NCBI GenBank assembly: GCA_035544215.1
Contig: DATKHY010000003.1
Span: 444,501 to 508,500, forward strand
Reading direction: 5' to 3'
Length of the DNA stretch: 64,000 bases
Source of the DNA: Candidatus Binatia bacterium
GTDB taxonomy: Bacteria > Vulcanimicrobiota > Vulcanimicrobiia > Vulcanimicrobiales > Vulcanimicrobiaceae
The position numbers and the translations under genes are program-made. The notes beneath the pieces are model-generated. The model was not told the origin of the DNA and ran no database searches. It saw only the letters and a list, made by a program, of their open reading frames with translations. Each line of letters starts with the position of its first letter. Position 1 is the first letter of the stretch. Below are positions 17,993 to 30,391 of the stretch, piece by piece.

Positions 17993-18719
17993 GCCTCTCG
18001 CAAGACGGTAAGGCCTCCCTGCGTGCGCACGGCCATGTGCGGACGGCCGGCGTCGCCCTCCAGCAACGCGTTGACGATCGCCGCGGCGACGGACTCCGCG
18101 ACCGCTCCGACCGTCAGCACGGCCTCGACGCGCCGCTCGGCCAGCAGCGGCAACGCGACGTACGCGCACGTGGGGAGCGTCTCGAAGTGGCGCTCCTCGT
18201 ACGCGCCGTCGTGCCACGGCCCGCGCTTGCCGAACACCTGCGCGTGATAATCCCACGCGCAGAGCTGCTTCTCTTTCCAGACGAACCCGTCGCGTACGCA
18301 GAGCCGGCGGCACGCGGCGCATTGGACGAGCGCGACCGCCGGCTGCGCGAGCGCGTCAACGATCTCTTCCGGCAAGTCCTCGACGTTGATCACGTTCGAC
18401 TCGTCGATCCGCTCGGGTAGCGCGGCGTTCCAGCCAATGCGTGCGAGCAGCTCAACGTCGCGCAGCGGCGTTACGAACGCGTGCTCGTCCTCCGGCGGAA
18501 ACGTGCGGTCCATCCAGTCGAAGAGGCCCGAGAGCGGAACGGCGACGTCTTGCCGCGTGTCGCCCACCGCGATGCCGAGCGGCGTCCGGGCAAGCGGAAT
18601 CAGCCGTGCTGTGATCGGCTCGGCGGAAGCTTGGCCCGGCGTGGCGGGCGGAAAGCCGTTGACGACGGCCAGCGTCGTCGCGTTGCCGCCGAGAACGAGG
18701 ACGGCGGCGTCTTTGGACT

Positions 18720-21917
<3,198 letters not shown>

Positions 21918-22172
21918 TAAAATGTTCCCATTATCGGACCGTAGCGAAAGTCCCTGGCCCGTCCTCATATCAGGCTACAGAGGCGCGTCAGGGGTCGCCG
22001 CAGTTTCGCCGATCGGCGGCTTAACTAACCCGTTCTATCGCTGTTTCTTGAAGGACGGTGTGCGGCTCCGTCGCGCTCGCGGAGGCAACCAGATTACTAT
22101 GCTCAACGAACTGCAGACTTAGTATCTGACGGTGCCGTCGCAAGACTGACTTAACGCGCATGCCAAAGGCAG

Positions 22173-22460
22173 CTAGGCTGGATATTTCGCTAGCAGACGC
22201 TGCGCGTACCACGCCGGCCAGGCGTCCCGCGGCGCCTGCGCGCTATACTGGTCGTCCAGCTCGACGAGATCCCGGGTGAGATGGCTGCGCACCGGTCGCC
22301 GCCCGAGCAGGCGCGGCAGCTCCGAGTGCACGAGCAGCCAGTCCGAGTAAAAGGTCGCCCAGTCGTCGTCGCTGCCTTGCGTGTCCGCGAACACCATGTG
22401 GTGGACCTCGCCGACCTGCTGCAAGAGCTCGGCGATCTTATTCGCTACGTCGTCGCTCAT
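22173..22460 (-). CDS. Small acidic Trp-rich protein, unknown function
   Basis: It encodes 95 residues from ATG 22460, beginning MSDDVANKIAELLQQVGEVHH. It is acidic and rich in Trp and Tyr (DDDWATFYSDWLLVHSELP, DAWPAWYAQRLL), probably all-helical, with no signal or membrane helix. I know no family. It is the last gene of the valS-pyr-bat run, 38 bases after pdxH. The next 255 bases (21918-22172) hold no gene that I can support and are visibly less GC-rich. They must carry the end of this transcript and the carB promoter. Confidence 0.65.
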   Translation of the reverse strand: MSDDVANKIAELLQQVGEVHHMVFADTQGSDDDWATFYSDWLLVHSELPRLLGRRPVRSHLTRDLVELDDQYSAQAPRDAWPAWYAQRLLAKYPA

Positions 22461-22498
22461 TGGCGTTGTGCTTCGATTCCGCCGCGGATGGCACCCGT

Positions 22499-23074
22499 TT
22501 ACGGCTGCAGGAGCGATTCCCGCCAGTGGCTGTTCTGCCGCGTGTAGAGCGTGCGCTCGTGCATGCGATTGGGGCGCCCGGTCCAGAACTCGAAGCGCGC
22601 CGGGACCAAGAGATAGCCGCCCCACGAGTGCGGGCGCGGCACCTGTTCTCCTTCGAATCGCTGCTCGAAGTGCGCGAAGCGCTCCTCGAGGACCTCGTGC
22701 GATTCGAGCGGCGCGCTCTGCTCCGAGGACCAGGCGGCCAGCCGATGGCCGCGCGGCCGCGAGTTGAAATACGCATCGGATTCCGCCTCGGAGAGCTGCG
22801 ACACGCGGCCCTCGACGCGAACCTGGCGCTGCAGCGCGGGCCAGTAGAGCACGGCAGCGGCGTACGGGTTCTCGAGTAGCTCCCGGCCTTTGCGGCTTTC
22901 GTACGACGTGTAGAATCGCAAGCCGCGCTCGTCGAGTCCGCGCAGCAGCACGATGCGCGCGGAGGGTCGAGCGCTCGCGTCGGCGGTCGCCACGCACATC
23001 GCCACCGCCTCGACGGAATCCGATCCGCCCGCGTCGTCGATCCAGCGCGCCAGTAACGCGTACGGATCGTTCAC
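22499..23074 (-). CDS. pdxH: Pyridoxamine 5'-phosphate oxidase
   Basis: An FMN enzyme that oxidises pyridoxine or pyridoxamine 5'-phosphate to pyridoxal 5'-phosphate. The 191 residues start at GTG 23074 with a 4-base GTGA overlap with the VWA gene. Diagnostic segments are ARIVLLRGLDERGLRFYTSYESRKG (FMN and substrate contacts), QVRVEGRVSQLSEAESDAYF, SRPRGHRLAAWSSEQS, and the C-terminal WGGYLLVPARFEFWTGRPNRMHER. All conserved positions look intact. Its place behind an aerotolerance-like module has no obvious metabolic meaning. Confidence 0.95.
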   Translation of the reverse strand: MNDPYALLARWIDDAGGSDSVEAVAMCVATADASARPSARIVLLRGLDERGLRFYTSYESRKGRELLENPYAAAVLYWPALQRQVRVEGRVSQLSEAESDAYFNSRPRGHRLAAWSSEQSAPLESHEVLEERFAHFEQRFEGEQVPRPHSWGGYLLVPARFEFWTGRPNRMHERTLYTRQNSHWRESLLQP

Positions 23075-23991
23075 GGATAGCGGCCCAGCCCGAACCCGAG
23101 CACGAAGGCGAAGAGCATCCCCGCCGCGCCGGCCAGCGCGAACCCGAGCGACGCGTCCACCGGTTTGGTCTGTAGTGACGTGATGCGTCCGAGCCGCGCA
23201 AGCGCATCGCGCAACTCCGTCGCGTTTTCGACGCGCGCGTACGCGCCGCCGCTGACCTGCGCGTAGCCGCGCAGCGCCTCCTCGTCGATGGTCGCCTCCT
23301 CGTTGGTGCCTGGGATGAGGCCTCCATTGGGCGTCCCGATTCCGACGGTGTACACGGGGATGTGATGCGCGCCGAGCCACTGCGCCATCTCGTTCGGATC
23401 GGTGCCGGTGTTGTTGACGCCGTCGGTGATCAGGATGATCACGCGATGACCGCTGGGCGGGAGCTGCTGTGCGGCGAGCTTCAGCGCGTCGCCGATCGCC
23501 GTCGCGCCGTTAGGAAGCGGAACCTGCTCGAGCGCCGAGTCCACCTGCTGGTGATCTGCGCTGCGCGGCGCGACGACTGCCGCGGCGCCGGAAAACGCGA
23601 TGATCCCGATCCGGATGCCGGGCGGACTTTCGGCGATGAACGCCCGCGCCGCGGCCTTGGCCGCCTGAGCCCGCGTCGGCACGACGTCGGTGGACGCCAT
23701 CGACCCGGACGTATCTATGCAGATGAAGACGTCGCCGTCGCGCACCGGAACGGGAATCGTAACGTGCGGCCGCGCGGCGGCCAGCGCCACCACGGCCAGA
23801 GCGATCAGCCACAGCGCCTGGAGCGTGCGCGGTATCCAGGCGCGCGGCTTCGCGGCTTGCACGAAGAACGCGACGTTCGAATACGCGAGATCGCGGGCGG
23901 TCGCGCGCCGTTGCAGACGACCATAGAGCACGGCGAACGCGGCGATCGCCAGCACGCCGATCAGGAGCCGCGCCGGGTGGTCCAGGCTCAC
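23071..23991 (-). CDS. VWA-domain membrane protein, BatA-like
   Basis: 306 residues with two N-terminal helices (LLIGVLAIAAFAVLYG and TLQALWLIALAVVALAAA), a von Willebrand factor A domain in between, and a C-terminal helix (LGFALAGAAGMLFAFVLGFGLG). The MIDAS metal site is intact: DTSGS near residue 93, plus a later TDGVNNTG. This is the BatA layout, with the VWA domain on the periplasmic side. It is the last gene of a BatD-like/MoxR/DUF58/VWA set, a module thought to assemble or activate protein complexes with a MoxR ATPase. It overlaps the DUF58 gene and pdxH by 4 bases each. Confidence 0.9.
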   Translation of the reverse strand: MSLDHPARLLIGVLAIAAFAVLYGRLQRRATARDLAYSNVAFFVQAAKPRAWIPRTLQALWLIALAVVALAAARPHVTIPVPVRDGDVFICIDTSGSMASTDVVPTRAQAAKAAARAFIAESPPGIRIGIIAFSGAAAVVAPRSADHQQVDSALEQVPLPNGATAIGDALKLAAQQLPPSGHRVIILITDGVNNTGTDPNEMAQWLGAHHIPVYTVGIGTPNGGLIPGTNEEATIDEEALRGYAQVSGGAYARVENATELRDALARLGRITSLQTKPVDASLGFALAGAAGMLFAFVLGFGLGRYP

Positions 23992-24814
23992 GCCCTTCGC
24001 CAGTTCTCAGGAGAGGCGCGCGCTCCGAAGGCGGCGGCAAGCGATTGCGCGCCGTTCTCCTCGTGGAGCACGCCGGTTCGCCAATTCGCGCGGGCGAAGC
24101 GCATCAGCAACGTTGCCTCGCGCGCTCGCACCGCGTCGCGGTAAGCGGCGCGCTCGCGTGCGCCCACGTACGCGCGCACGACGCCGCCCTCGGCGCCGCG
24201 CAGCCGCACCATCCCCGCGAGGGGCAGCTCGGCGTACCAGGGATCGCGCACGACCAGCGCCGTGCAATCGAAGCGCGCGCCGAGCTCGCAGAGGTCTCGG
24301 TCGAGCGCGTCGTCGAGGTCGTACCAGTCGCTGATCGCGAGCAGCGCCGTGCCGCGCGGCAGCGCGCCCCGCGCGGTGCGCAGCATCCGCGTGACGTCGA
24401 ACGCGTGCGCCTCGCCGAACTCCGAGTGCGCGCGATGTGGGCCGCGCTGCAGCGCCGGCGGGGTCACGCCGGACGCGTCGATGCGGATGCAGCGATCCTC
24501 GCCGCACGCCGCGCCGAACCACGCCTGCGCCGCCTCGCGCGCCGCTTCCAGCAGCGGTCGACGCCGCCCGACTCGCATCGACGGCGACGCGTCGACGATG
24601 GCGGCGAGCGTCAGCGCGACGTCTTCGAGTACGACGCGCGTCTGAAGGTCGCCTGATCGCGCCGTCGCGGCCCAGTCGATGCGGCGCACGTCGTCGCCGG
24701 GGACGTACGCCCGCAGCTCGACGAACTCGTAGCCGTCGCCGCGATAGATCGTCGGCGACCCGGCCCCGAGGTGGCGCGGCCGGCGTCGCGCGCGCAGCAG
24801 CGCCTCGCGAATCG

Positions 24815-24818
<4 letters not shown>
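23988..24818 (-). CDS. DUF58-domain protein (MoxR partner)
   Basis: 276 residues. The DUF58 core is clear: GDGYEFVELRAYVPGDDVRRIDWAATARSG followed by a VWA-like fold beginning TLAAIVDASPSMRVG, where the Asp-Ala-Ser-Pro-Ser site is a degenerate MIDAS. Unlike the second DUF58 protein of the window (57462-58784), it has no N-terminal transmembrane helices, so it should be cytoplasmic. DUF58 proteins occur next to MoxR ATPases and are taken to be their adaptors or substrates. It overlaps moxR and the VWA gene by 4 bases each. Confidence 0.88.
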
Positions 24819-25782
<964 letters not shown>

Positions 25783-25786
<4 letters not shown>

Positions 25787-26688
25787 GCGAGCGAACCCAT
25801 CGCGCGTTCCAGCGCGAAGCATGCGTCCTGGATCGCGGCCTGCAGGTCGTCGTCGTACGTGAAAGCGCCGCGCTCGAGCGCGATCAGCAGCTCGCGGGTC
25901 TCGGGCACAACGGACTCACGCCGCCTCAGGACGTCGCCCAGCGTCGCTCCGTCGTTGGCGCCGATCATGCGCCAGATCGCTCCGCGCACCGCGACGGCCG
26001 ACGCGCGCGTACGCTCAGCGCGCAGGACGACGAGCGCGTCCTGGAGCTGGTCGCGCGGCGTGCGCACGACGATAGGCGGCGCCGGCGCGGGTTCGGATGC
26101 GCGCGGAACGACGACGACGGAGCGGCGTCCTCGGCGAAGCAAGATCGCGATCAAGCACGCGACGACCGCGACGCCGAGTACCCAGAGCAGTACGCGCAGA
26201 ACCGCGACCGCTCGGCTCAGCAACTGTGAAGCGCCCGCGCGCAACGCCGACGTACTGACCCCGACGACGTTCAGCGTAAGGCTGTTGGTGTACCACTGCT
26301 TGGCCTTGCCGTCGCGGGCGTCGATCGCCTGCAGCGTCGCCGGCGCGATTGCGAGCGAGCCCCCCCGATGCGCGACCACGGTGATCGTCTCGCGGTAGAG
26401 CGTGCCGCTCCGTCCGCTGACCGTCTGGCGTTCGTCGCCGAGTAGTTCCACGTCAGCGAGAAGCGGAAGCTCCAGATTCGTGATTTGCGCGACGCGTTCG
26501 CGCACGCGCAGCGTCACGATCAGGTGAAAGGGCTGGTCCACCCGGGGCCGGGGCGTGTCGCTCGTGAGCCAGAACGTTTGCACTGTCAGCCGCGCGAGGG
26601 CCTGCGCGTCAATTGTGACCGGAGCCGCGACTAGAGCCGCGGCGAGCGCTAAAGCGGCGGGAACGTGTTTCAGAGATTCTCTAGCCAT
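25783..26688 (-). CDS. BatD-like membrane protein
   Basis: 301 residues with an N-terminal signal peptide (KHVPAALALAAALVAAPVTIDA), an extracytoplasmic beta-rich domain (FWLTSDTPRPRVDQPFHLIV, ITNLELPLLADVELLG), one transmembrane helix (LLWVLGVAVVACLIAILL) and a cytoplasmic helical tail. This is the BatD arrangement in shortened form, as BatD is usually over 500 residues. It heads the MoxR module and its start overlaps the end of carA by 19 bases, coupling the module to the pyrimidine operon. Assignment rests on layout and neighbours more than on specific motifs. Confidence 0.7.
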
Positions 26689-27752
26689 TGCGCGAAGAGG
26701 CGGCGAGCATCGAACGGCCCGGGCGAGGCTTCGGGGTGGAATTGCACGCCCGCGATCGGGAGCACGCGATGCCGGAAGCCTTCGTTCGTGCCGTCGTTGA
26801 GGTTCGTCATCGTCGGTTGGAGCTCGCCGGGTAACGACGCGGCATCGACTGCATATCCGTGGTTGTGCGCGGTAACGAGCACTTCACCGGCGTCTAGGTC
26901 CATCACCGGCTGATTCCCGCCGCGATGGCCGTACGGCAACTTGTACGTGCGACCGCCGCAGGCGAGCGCGAGAAGCTGGTGACCCAAGCAGACGCCGAAG
27001 AGCGGCTTGCGTCCCGCGAGGCGGCGCAGCAGTTCGATCGTCTCCGCGAGATCCGTGGGATCGCCCGGGCCGGGCGAGATGAACACGGCATCCGGGTCCT
27101 CCGCGAGGACCTCTTCTTCCGTCGCGTTGTACGGCACGACGGAGATGTGCGCGCCCAACGCCTCGAGCTGCTCGAGGATCGCCCGCTTTACGCCGCAATC
27201 GATCAGCACGACGCGGCGGCCGTTGCGGGCGCCGCGGGCGAACGGCTCGCGCGTGGAGACGCTGGGAACGAGCGCTTTCGTGCTCGCGTCGCGCACAAAA
27301 CGGGCGAGCCGCGACTCGGCGTCGGCGAGAGCGGCTTCGCCGACCGCGAGTGCCGCCCAGATCGTGCCGTGCTCGCGCAGCGTGATCGTGATCGAGCGCG
27401 TGTCCGCTCCGACCAGCGTGGGAACGCGCTGCTCGTCGAGCCACGAAGGCAGGTCTTGTTTGGCAAGATGGTGCGAGGGATGATGCGCGATCTGCTTGAT
27501 CACGGTTCCCGCAGCGCAGGCGCGTCCATACTGGGCGGCGCTTCCAGAGATGCCGTAGTTGCCGATCATCGGATACGTGAACGTAAGAATCTGCCCGGCG
27601 TACGACGGATCGGTCAGCGCCTCTTCGTAGCCGGTCATGCCGGTGTAGAACACTGCCTCGCCGAGCGCCGTTCCCTCGTAGCCGAGTCCGTGGCCGTCGA
27701 AGCGGCAGCCGTCGGCGAGAAAGAGCGCGGCCGCGGGCGCCGGGTTGATCAC
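26670..27752 (-). CDS. carA: Carbamoyl-phosphate synthase small (glutaminase) subunit
   Basis: It hydrolyses glutamine and passes ammonia to CarB. The start at GTG 27752 (4-base overlap with pyrC) gives 360 residues. The N-terminal CPSase domain has FYTGMTGYEEALTDPSYAGQ and IGNYG. The class I amidotransferase domain has the nucleophile Cys255 in LFGVCLGHQLLALA and the His-Glu pair in VQFHPEAS. VFISPGPGDP is also typical. It sits in the order pyrR-pyrB-pyrC-carA, while carB lies 5 kb downstream in a different run. Confidence 0.97.
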   Translation of the reverse strand: MINPAPAAALFLADGCRFDGHGLGYEGTALGEAVFYTGMTGYEEALTDPSYAGQILTFTYPMIGNYGISGSAAQYGRACAAGTVIKQIAHHPSHHLAKQDLPSWLDEQRVPTLVGADTRSITITLREHGTIWAALAVGEAALADAESRLARFVRDASTKALVPSVSTREPFARGARNGRRVVLIDCGVKRAILEQLEALGAHISVVPYNATEEEVLAEDPDAVFISPGPGDPTDLAETIELLRRLAGRKPLFGVCLGHQLLALACGGRTYKLPYGHRGGNQPVMDLDAGEVLVTAHNHGYAVDAASLPGELQPTMTNLNDGTNEGFRHRVLPIAGVQFHPEASPGPFDARRLFAQWLENL

Positions 27753-28948
27753 GCCGCGAGGTCCTCCGCGCGGTAACGGAGCTCTCCGCCTACGATCGTC
27801 GCGAGCACCTTCCGCGGCAGCGTTGCGCCGGCGAACGGCGTGCACTTGCCCAGCGACGCGAAACGGCTCGGATCGACTACCCACGAACGATCGGCGAAGA
27901 TCGTGATGTCGGCCGGCGCGCCCAGCGTGAGGGTACCGGCGCGCAGGCCGAGGATGCGCGCGGGGTTGGTCGCGAGCAGCTCGACGAAACGCGTCATCGG
28001 CAGGCCCGGCAGCGCCGCGGCGTAGGCCCCGACGGCGATCTCGAGCCCGCTGAATCCCGGCGCGGCGCCTTCGGCTGCGTGCTTCTCGGCATCGGTGTGC
28101 GGCGCGTGATCGCTGGCGAACGCGTCGATCGCGCCGTCGCGGACTCCGGCGCGCAGCGCAGCAACGTCGGCGTCGTCACGCAGCGGCGGGTTCACACGCG
28201 CCGCCGGTCCGAGTTCGCGCGCGGACGCGCTCGTACAGTTCAGGTGATGCGGCGTTACCTCGCAGGTCACTCGGACGCCGCGTGCGCGCGCCGCGCGGAT
28301 CGAGTCCAAGGCCCTGCGCGTCGTGACGTGCGCGATGTGCCAGGACTTACCGGTCTCCCCGGCTATGGAGAGGTCGCGATCGACGGTCGCATCCTCCGGT
28401 TCGCAGTGCGAGATAAACGGCGCGGCGAACGCGTTCGCGAGGCGCGCCGCCTCGCGTAGGACGCCCTCGTCCTTCACGGTGTCTCCGTCGTCGGAGAACG
28501 CGACCGCGCCGGCTTGCGCGAGCGGCGCGAAATCGCACGGCTGCGTTCCGCGGCGCCCGCGCGTGATGGCCGCGATCGGAACGACGCGGCAGCGGCCGCG
28601 CCGTTCGACCTCCCGCAGGAGCCATCGCAGGATCGCGGGATCGTCGAGAGCGGGATCGGTGTTCGGCATGCATGCCACGGTAGTGAAGCCCCCGCGTAGC
28701 GCGGCCTCCGTACCGGTTTCGATCCGTTCCTTGTGCGAGAAGCCCGGCTCGCGCAGGTGCACGTGCATGTCCACGAGGCCGGGCGTCACGACCGCTCCGG
28801 CAGCGTCGATCGTCGCCTCGCCGGTTCGCGCGTCGAGGTGCTCGCCGATCTCGACGACCGTGCCGTCGCGCGCGCGCAAATCGCGCAGGGCGTCCAGCGC
28901 GTTCGCCGGATCGACGACTCGCCCGTTCTTGATCAGCAGCGCCGTCAT
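27749..28948 (-). CDS. pyrC: Dihydroorotase
   Basis: A zinc amidohydrolase that closes N-carbamoyl-aspartate to dihydroorotate. It has 399 residues from ATG 28948 (overlapping pyrB by 4 bases). The metal site begins with DMHVHLREPGFSHKE. CMPNTDP, the active-site aspartate region DAFASDHAPHTDAEK and the closing PADITIFADRSWVVDPSRFASLGKCTPFAG block identify the type I/PyrC-PyrX dihydroorotase branch of about 400-430 residues. No separate inactive homologue is adjacent. Confidence 0.97.
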   Translation of the reverse strand: MTALLIKNGRVVDPANALDALRDLRARDGTVVEIGEHLDARTGEATIDAAGAVVTPGLVDMHVHLREPGFSHKERIETGTEAALRGGFTTVACMPNTDPALDDPAILRWLLREVERRGRCRVVPIAAITRGRRGTQPCDFAPLAQAGAVAFSDDGDTVKDEGVLREAARLANAFAAPFISHCEPEDATVDRDLSIAGETGKSWHIAHVTTRRALDSIRAARARGVRVTCEVTPHHLNCTSASARELGPAARVNPPLRDDADVAALRAGVRDGAIDAFASDHAPHTDAEKHAAEGAAPGFSGLEIAVGAYAAALPGLPMTRFVELLATNPARILGLRAGTLTLGAPADITIFADRSWVVDPSRFASLGKCTPFAGATLPRKVLATIVGGELRYRAEDLAA

Positions 28949-29853
28949 TTCGATCGCGCGTTGACGAGAAAGTCGAGCACCGCCATTCGAATGCCGACGC
29001 CGTGATGGACCTGGCGCGCGTAGCGCCACCCGGCAAACTCCAAGACGGAGTCGTCGAGCTCCATGCCGCGGTTGTACGGGCCCGGATGCATGACGATCGT
29101 TTCCTTGCGGACGAGCCCGAGACGGCGCTGGTCCAGGCGGTAGGCTCGTACGTAATCGGCATCGGAGAGCGGCATCTCGACGAAGCGCTCGCGCTGAATG
29201 CGCAGGAGAACGACGGCGTCGACGTGCGGCAACACGGCATCGAAGTCGCGCTCGATTCGGACGCCGTTGCCGGCGTATCCGCCGGGCAGGAACGCCTCGG
29301 GGCCGACCAGGACGACCGACGAACCAAGCCGTTGCAGCCCCCGAATCGTGGAATGAGCCACGCGGCTGTGGAGGACGTCCCCGACGATGGCGATGGTGCG
29401 GTCGGCGAGGTCGCCGAACTCCTCTTTGAGCGTGTAGATGTCGAGCAGCGCCTGAGTCGGATGCGCGTGCACGCCGTCTCCGGCGTTGACGACGTGGCCG
29501 TCGAACGCGAGCGCGACGCGCTGCGGAAACCCCGGCTCGGGATGACGGACGACGATGACGGAGATGCCGAGTGCGCCGAGCGTGAGCGCAGTATCCTCGA
29601 GCGTCTCACCTTTGGTGGCGAGGCTGAGCTTGTGCGGCGCGAGGTTCACGACGTCGGCGCCGAGGCGCAGCTCAGCGACGTTGAACGACGTGAACGTGCG
29701 GGTGCTCTCTTCGAAGAACATGTTCACGCAGCCGGTGCCCTCGAGGAGGCGCCCGGGCGGCGTGCGCTCGAAATGCGCCGTCCTTTCGAAGATCTGGTCC
29801 AGCTCTTCGGCGCTGAGGTCGTCCAGGTCGATCAGGCTACGCCGTATGCGCAT
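28945..29853 (-). CDS. pyrB: Aspartate carbamoyltransferase catalytic subunit
   Basis: It joins carbamoyl phosphate and aspartate in the committed step of pyrimidine synthesis. The 302 residues carry the carbamoyl-phosphate loop FFEESTRT at 47-53, LATKGETLEDT, the HPTQALLDIYT motif and MHPGPYNRGMEL. No regulatory PyrI is present, so this is the unregulated trimer type, with control presumably through PyrR encoded just upstream. It overlaps pyrR by 17 bases and pyrC by 4. Confidence 0.97.
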   Translation of the reverse strand: MRIRRSLIDLDDLSAEELDQIFERTAHFERTPPGRLLEGTGCVNMFFEESTRTFTSFNVAELRLGADVVNLAPHKLSLATKGETLEDTALTLGALGISVIVVRHPEPGFPQRVALAFDGHVVNAGDGVHAHPTQALLDIYTLKEEFGDLADRTIAIVGDVLHSRVAHSTIRGLQRLGSSVVLVGPEAFLPGGYAGNGVRIERDFDAVLPHVDAVVLLRIQRERFVEMPLSDADYVRAYRLDQRRLGLVRKETIVMHPGPYNRGMELDDSVLEFAGWRYARQVHHGVGIRMAVLDFLVNARSK

Positions 29854-30391
29854 CGGCGTGTCCCAGGATCGTCACCTCGTCGGAGCTCGCGGCTTGCGGC
29901 GCCAAGACGACCTCCACCCGCTCGTCGGGCGCGGTCGGGCTGATGCGACCCACGTAGTCGGCCTGGATCGGGAGCTCGCGCAGACCGCGATCCACGAGCA
30001 CGCAGAGGCGAACCGCGGCCGGCCGGCCCAAATCGGTGACAGCGTCGAGCGCGGACCGAATGGTGCGCCCGGTGTACAGCACGTCGTCCAGGATGACGAC
30101 GACTCGCCCGGACACGTCCACCGGAATCAGCGAATCGGGAAGTTCGTGCGTCACGCGATCGTCGCGATAGAGATTGATGTTGAGAAAACCCAGCGCCGGT
30201 GCTCCGCCGGTGATCCGCTCGATCTCGGCGGCGATCCGCGCCGCGAGCGCCTCGCCGCCGCGCCGGATGCCGAACAGGACGAGCCCGCGCTGGGCATCCT
30301 CCGGCTCGAGCATCTGCTGCGCGAGGCGCGCGATGATGCGCGCGATCTCGTCGTGCCGCAGGAGCACACGGCGCGGTGCGTTCGCCGTCAC
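29837..30391 (-). CDS. pyrR: PyrR bifunctional regulator / uracil phosphoribosyltransferase
   Basis: PyrR binds UMP or PRPP and controls pyr mRNA by attenuation. Many members also have uracil phosphoribosyltransferase activity. The 184 residues have the PRPP-binding signature VVVILDDVLYTGRTIRSALDA, preceded by GIRRGGEALAARI and RDDRVTHELP, all typical of PyrR. The gene lies between valS and pyrB with 4- and 17-base overlaps. No leader with an attenuator fits in between, so any PyrR binding site should be in front of valS. Confidence 0.95.
   Translation of the reverse strand: MTANAPRRVLLRHDEIARIIARLAQQMLEPEDAQRGLVLFGIRRGGEALAARIAAEIERITGGAPALGFLNINLYRDDRVTHELPDSLIPVDVSGRVVVILDDVLYTGRTIRSALDAVTDLGRPAAVRLCVLVDRGLRELPIQADYVGRISPTAPDERVEVVLAPQAASSDEVTILGHADAHTA

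Noticed and set aside
21918-22172. Hidden gene or riboswitch upstream of carB
   Set aside because: The stretch has no coding frame with a plausible start, and I could not match it to a known riboswitch or PyrR-binding structure.
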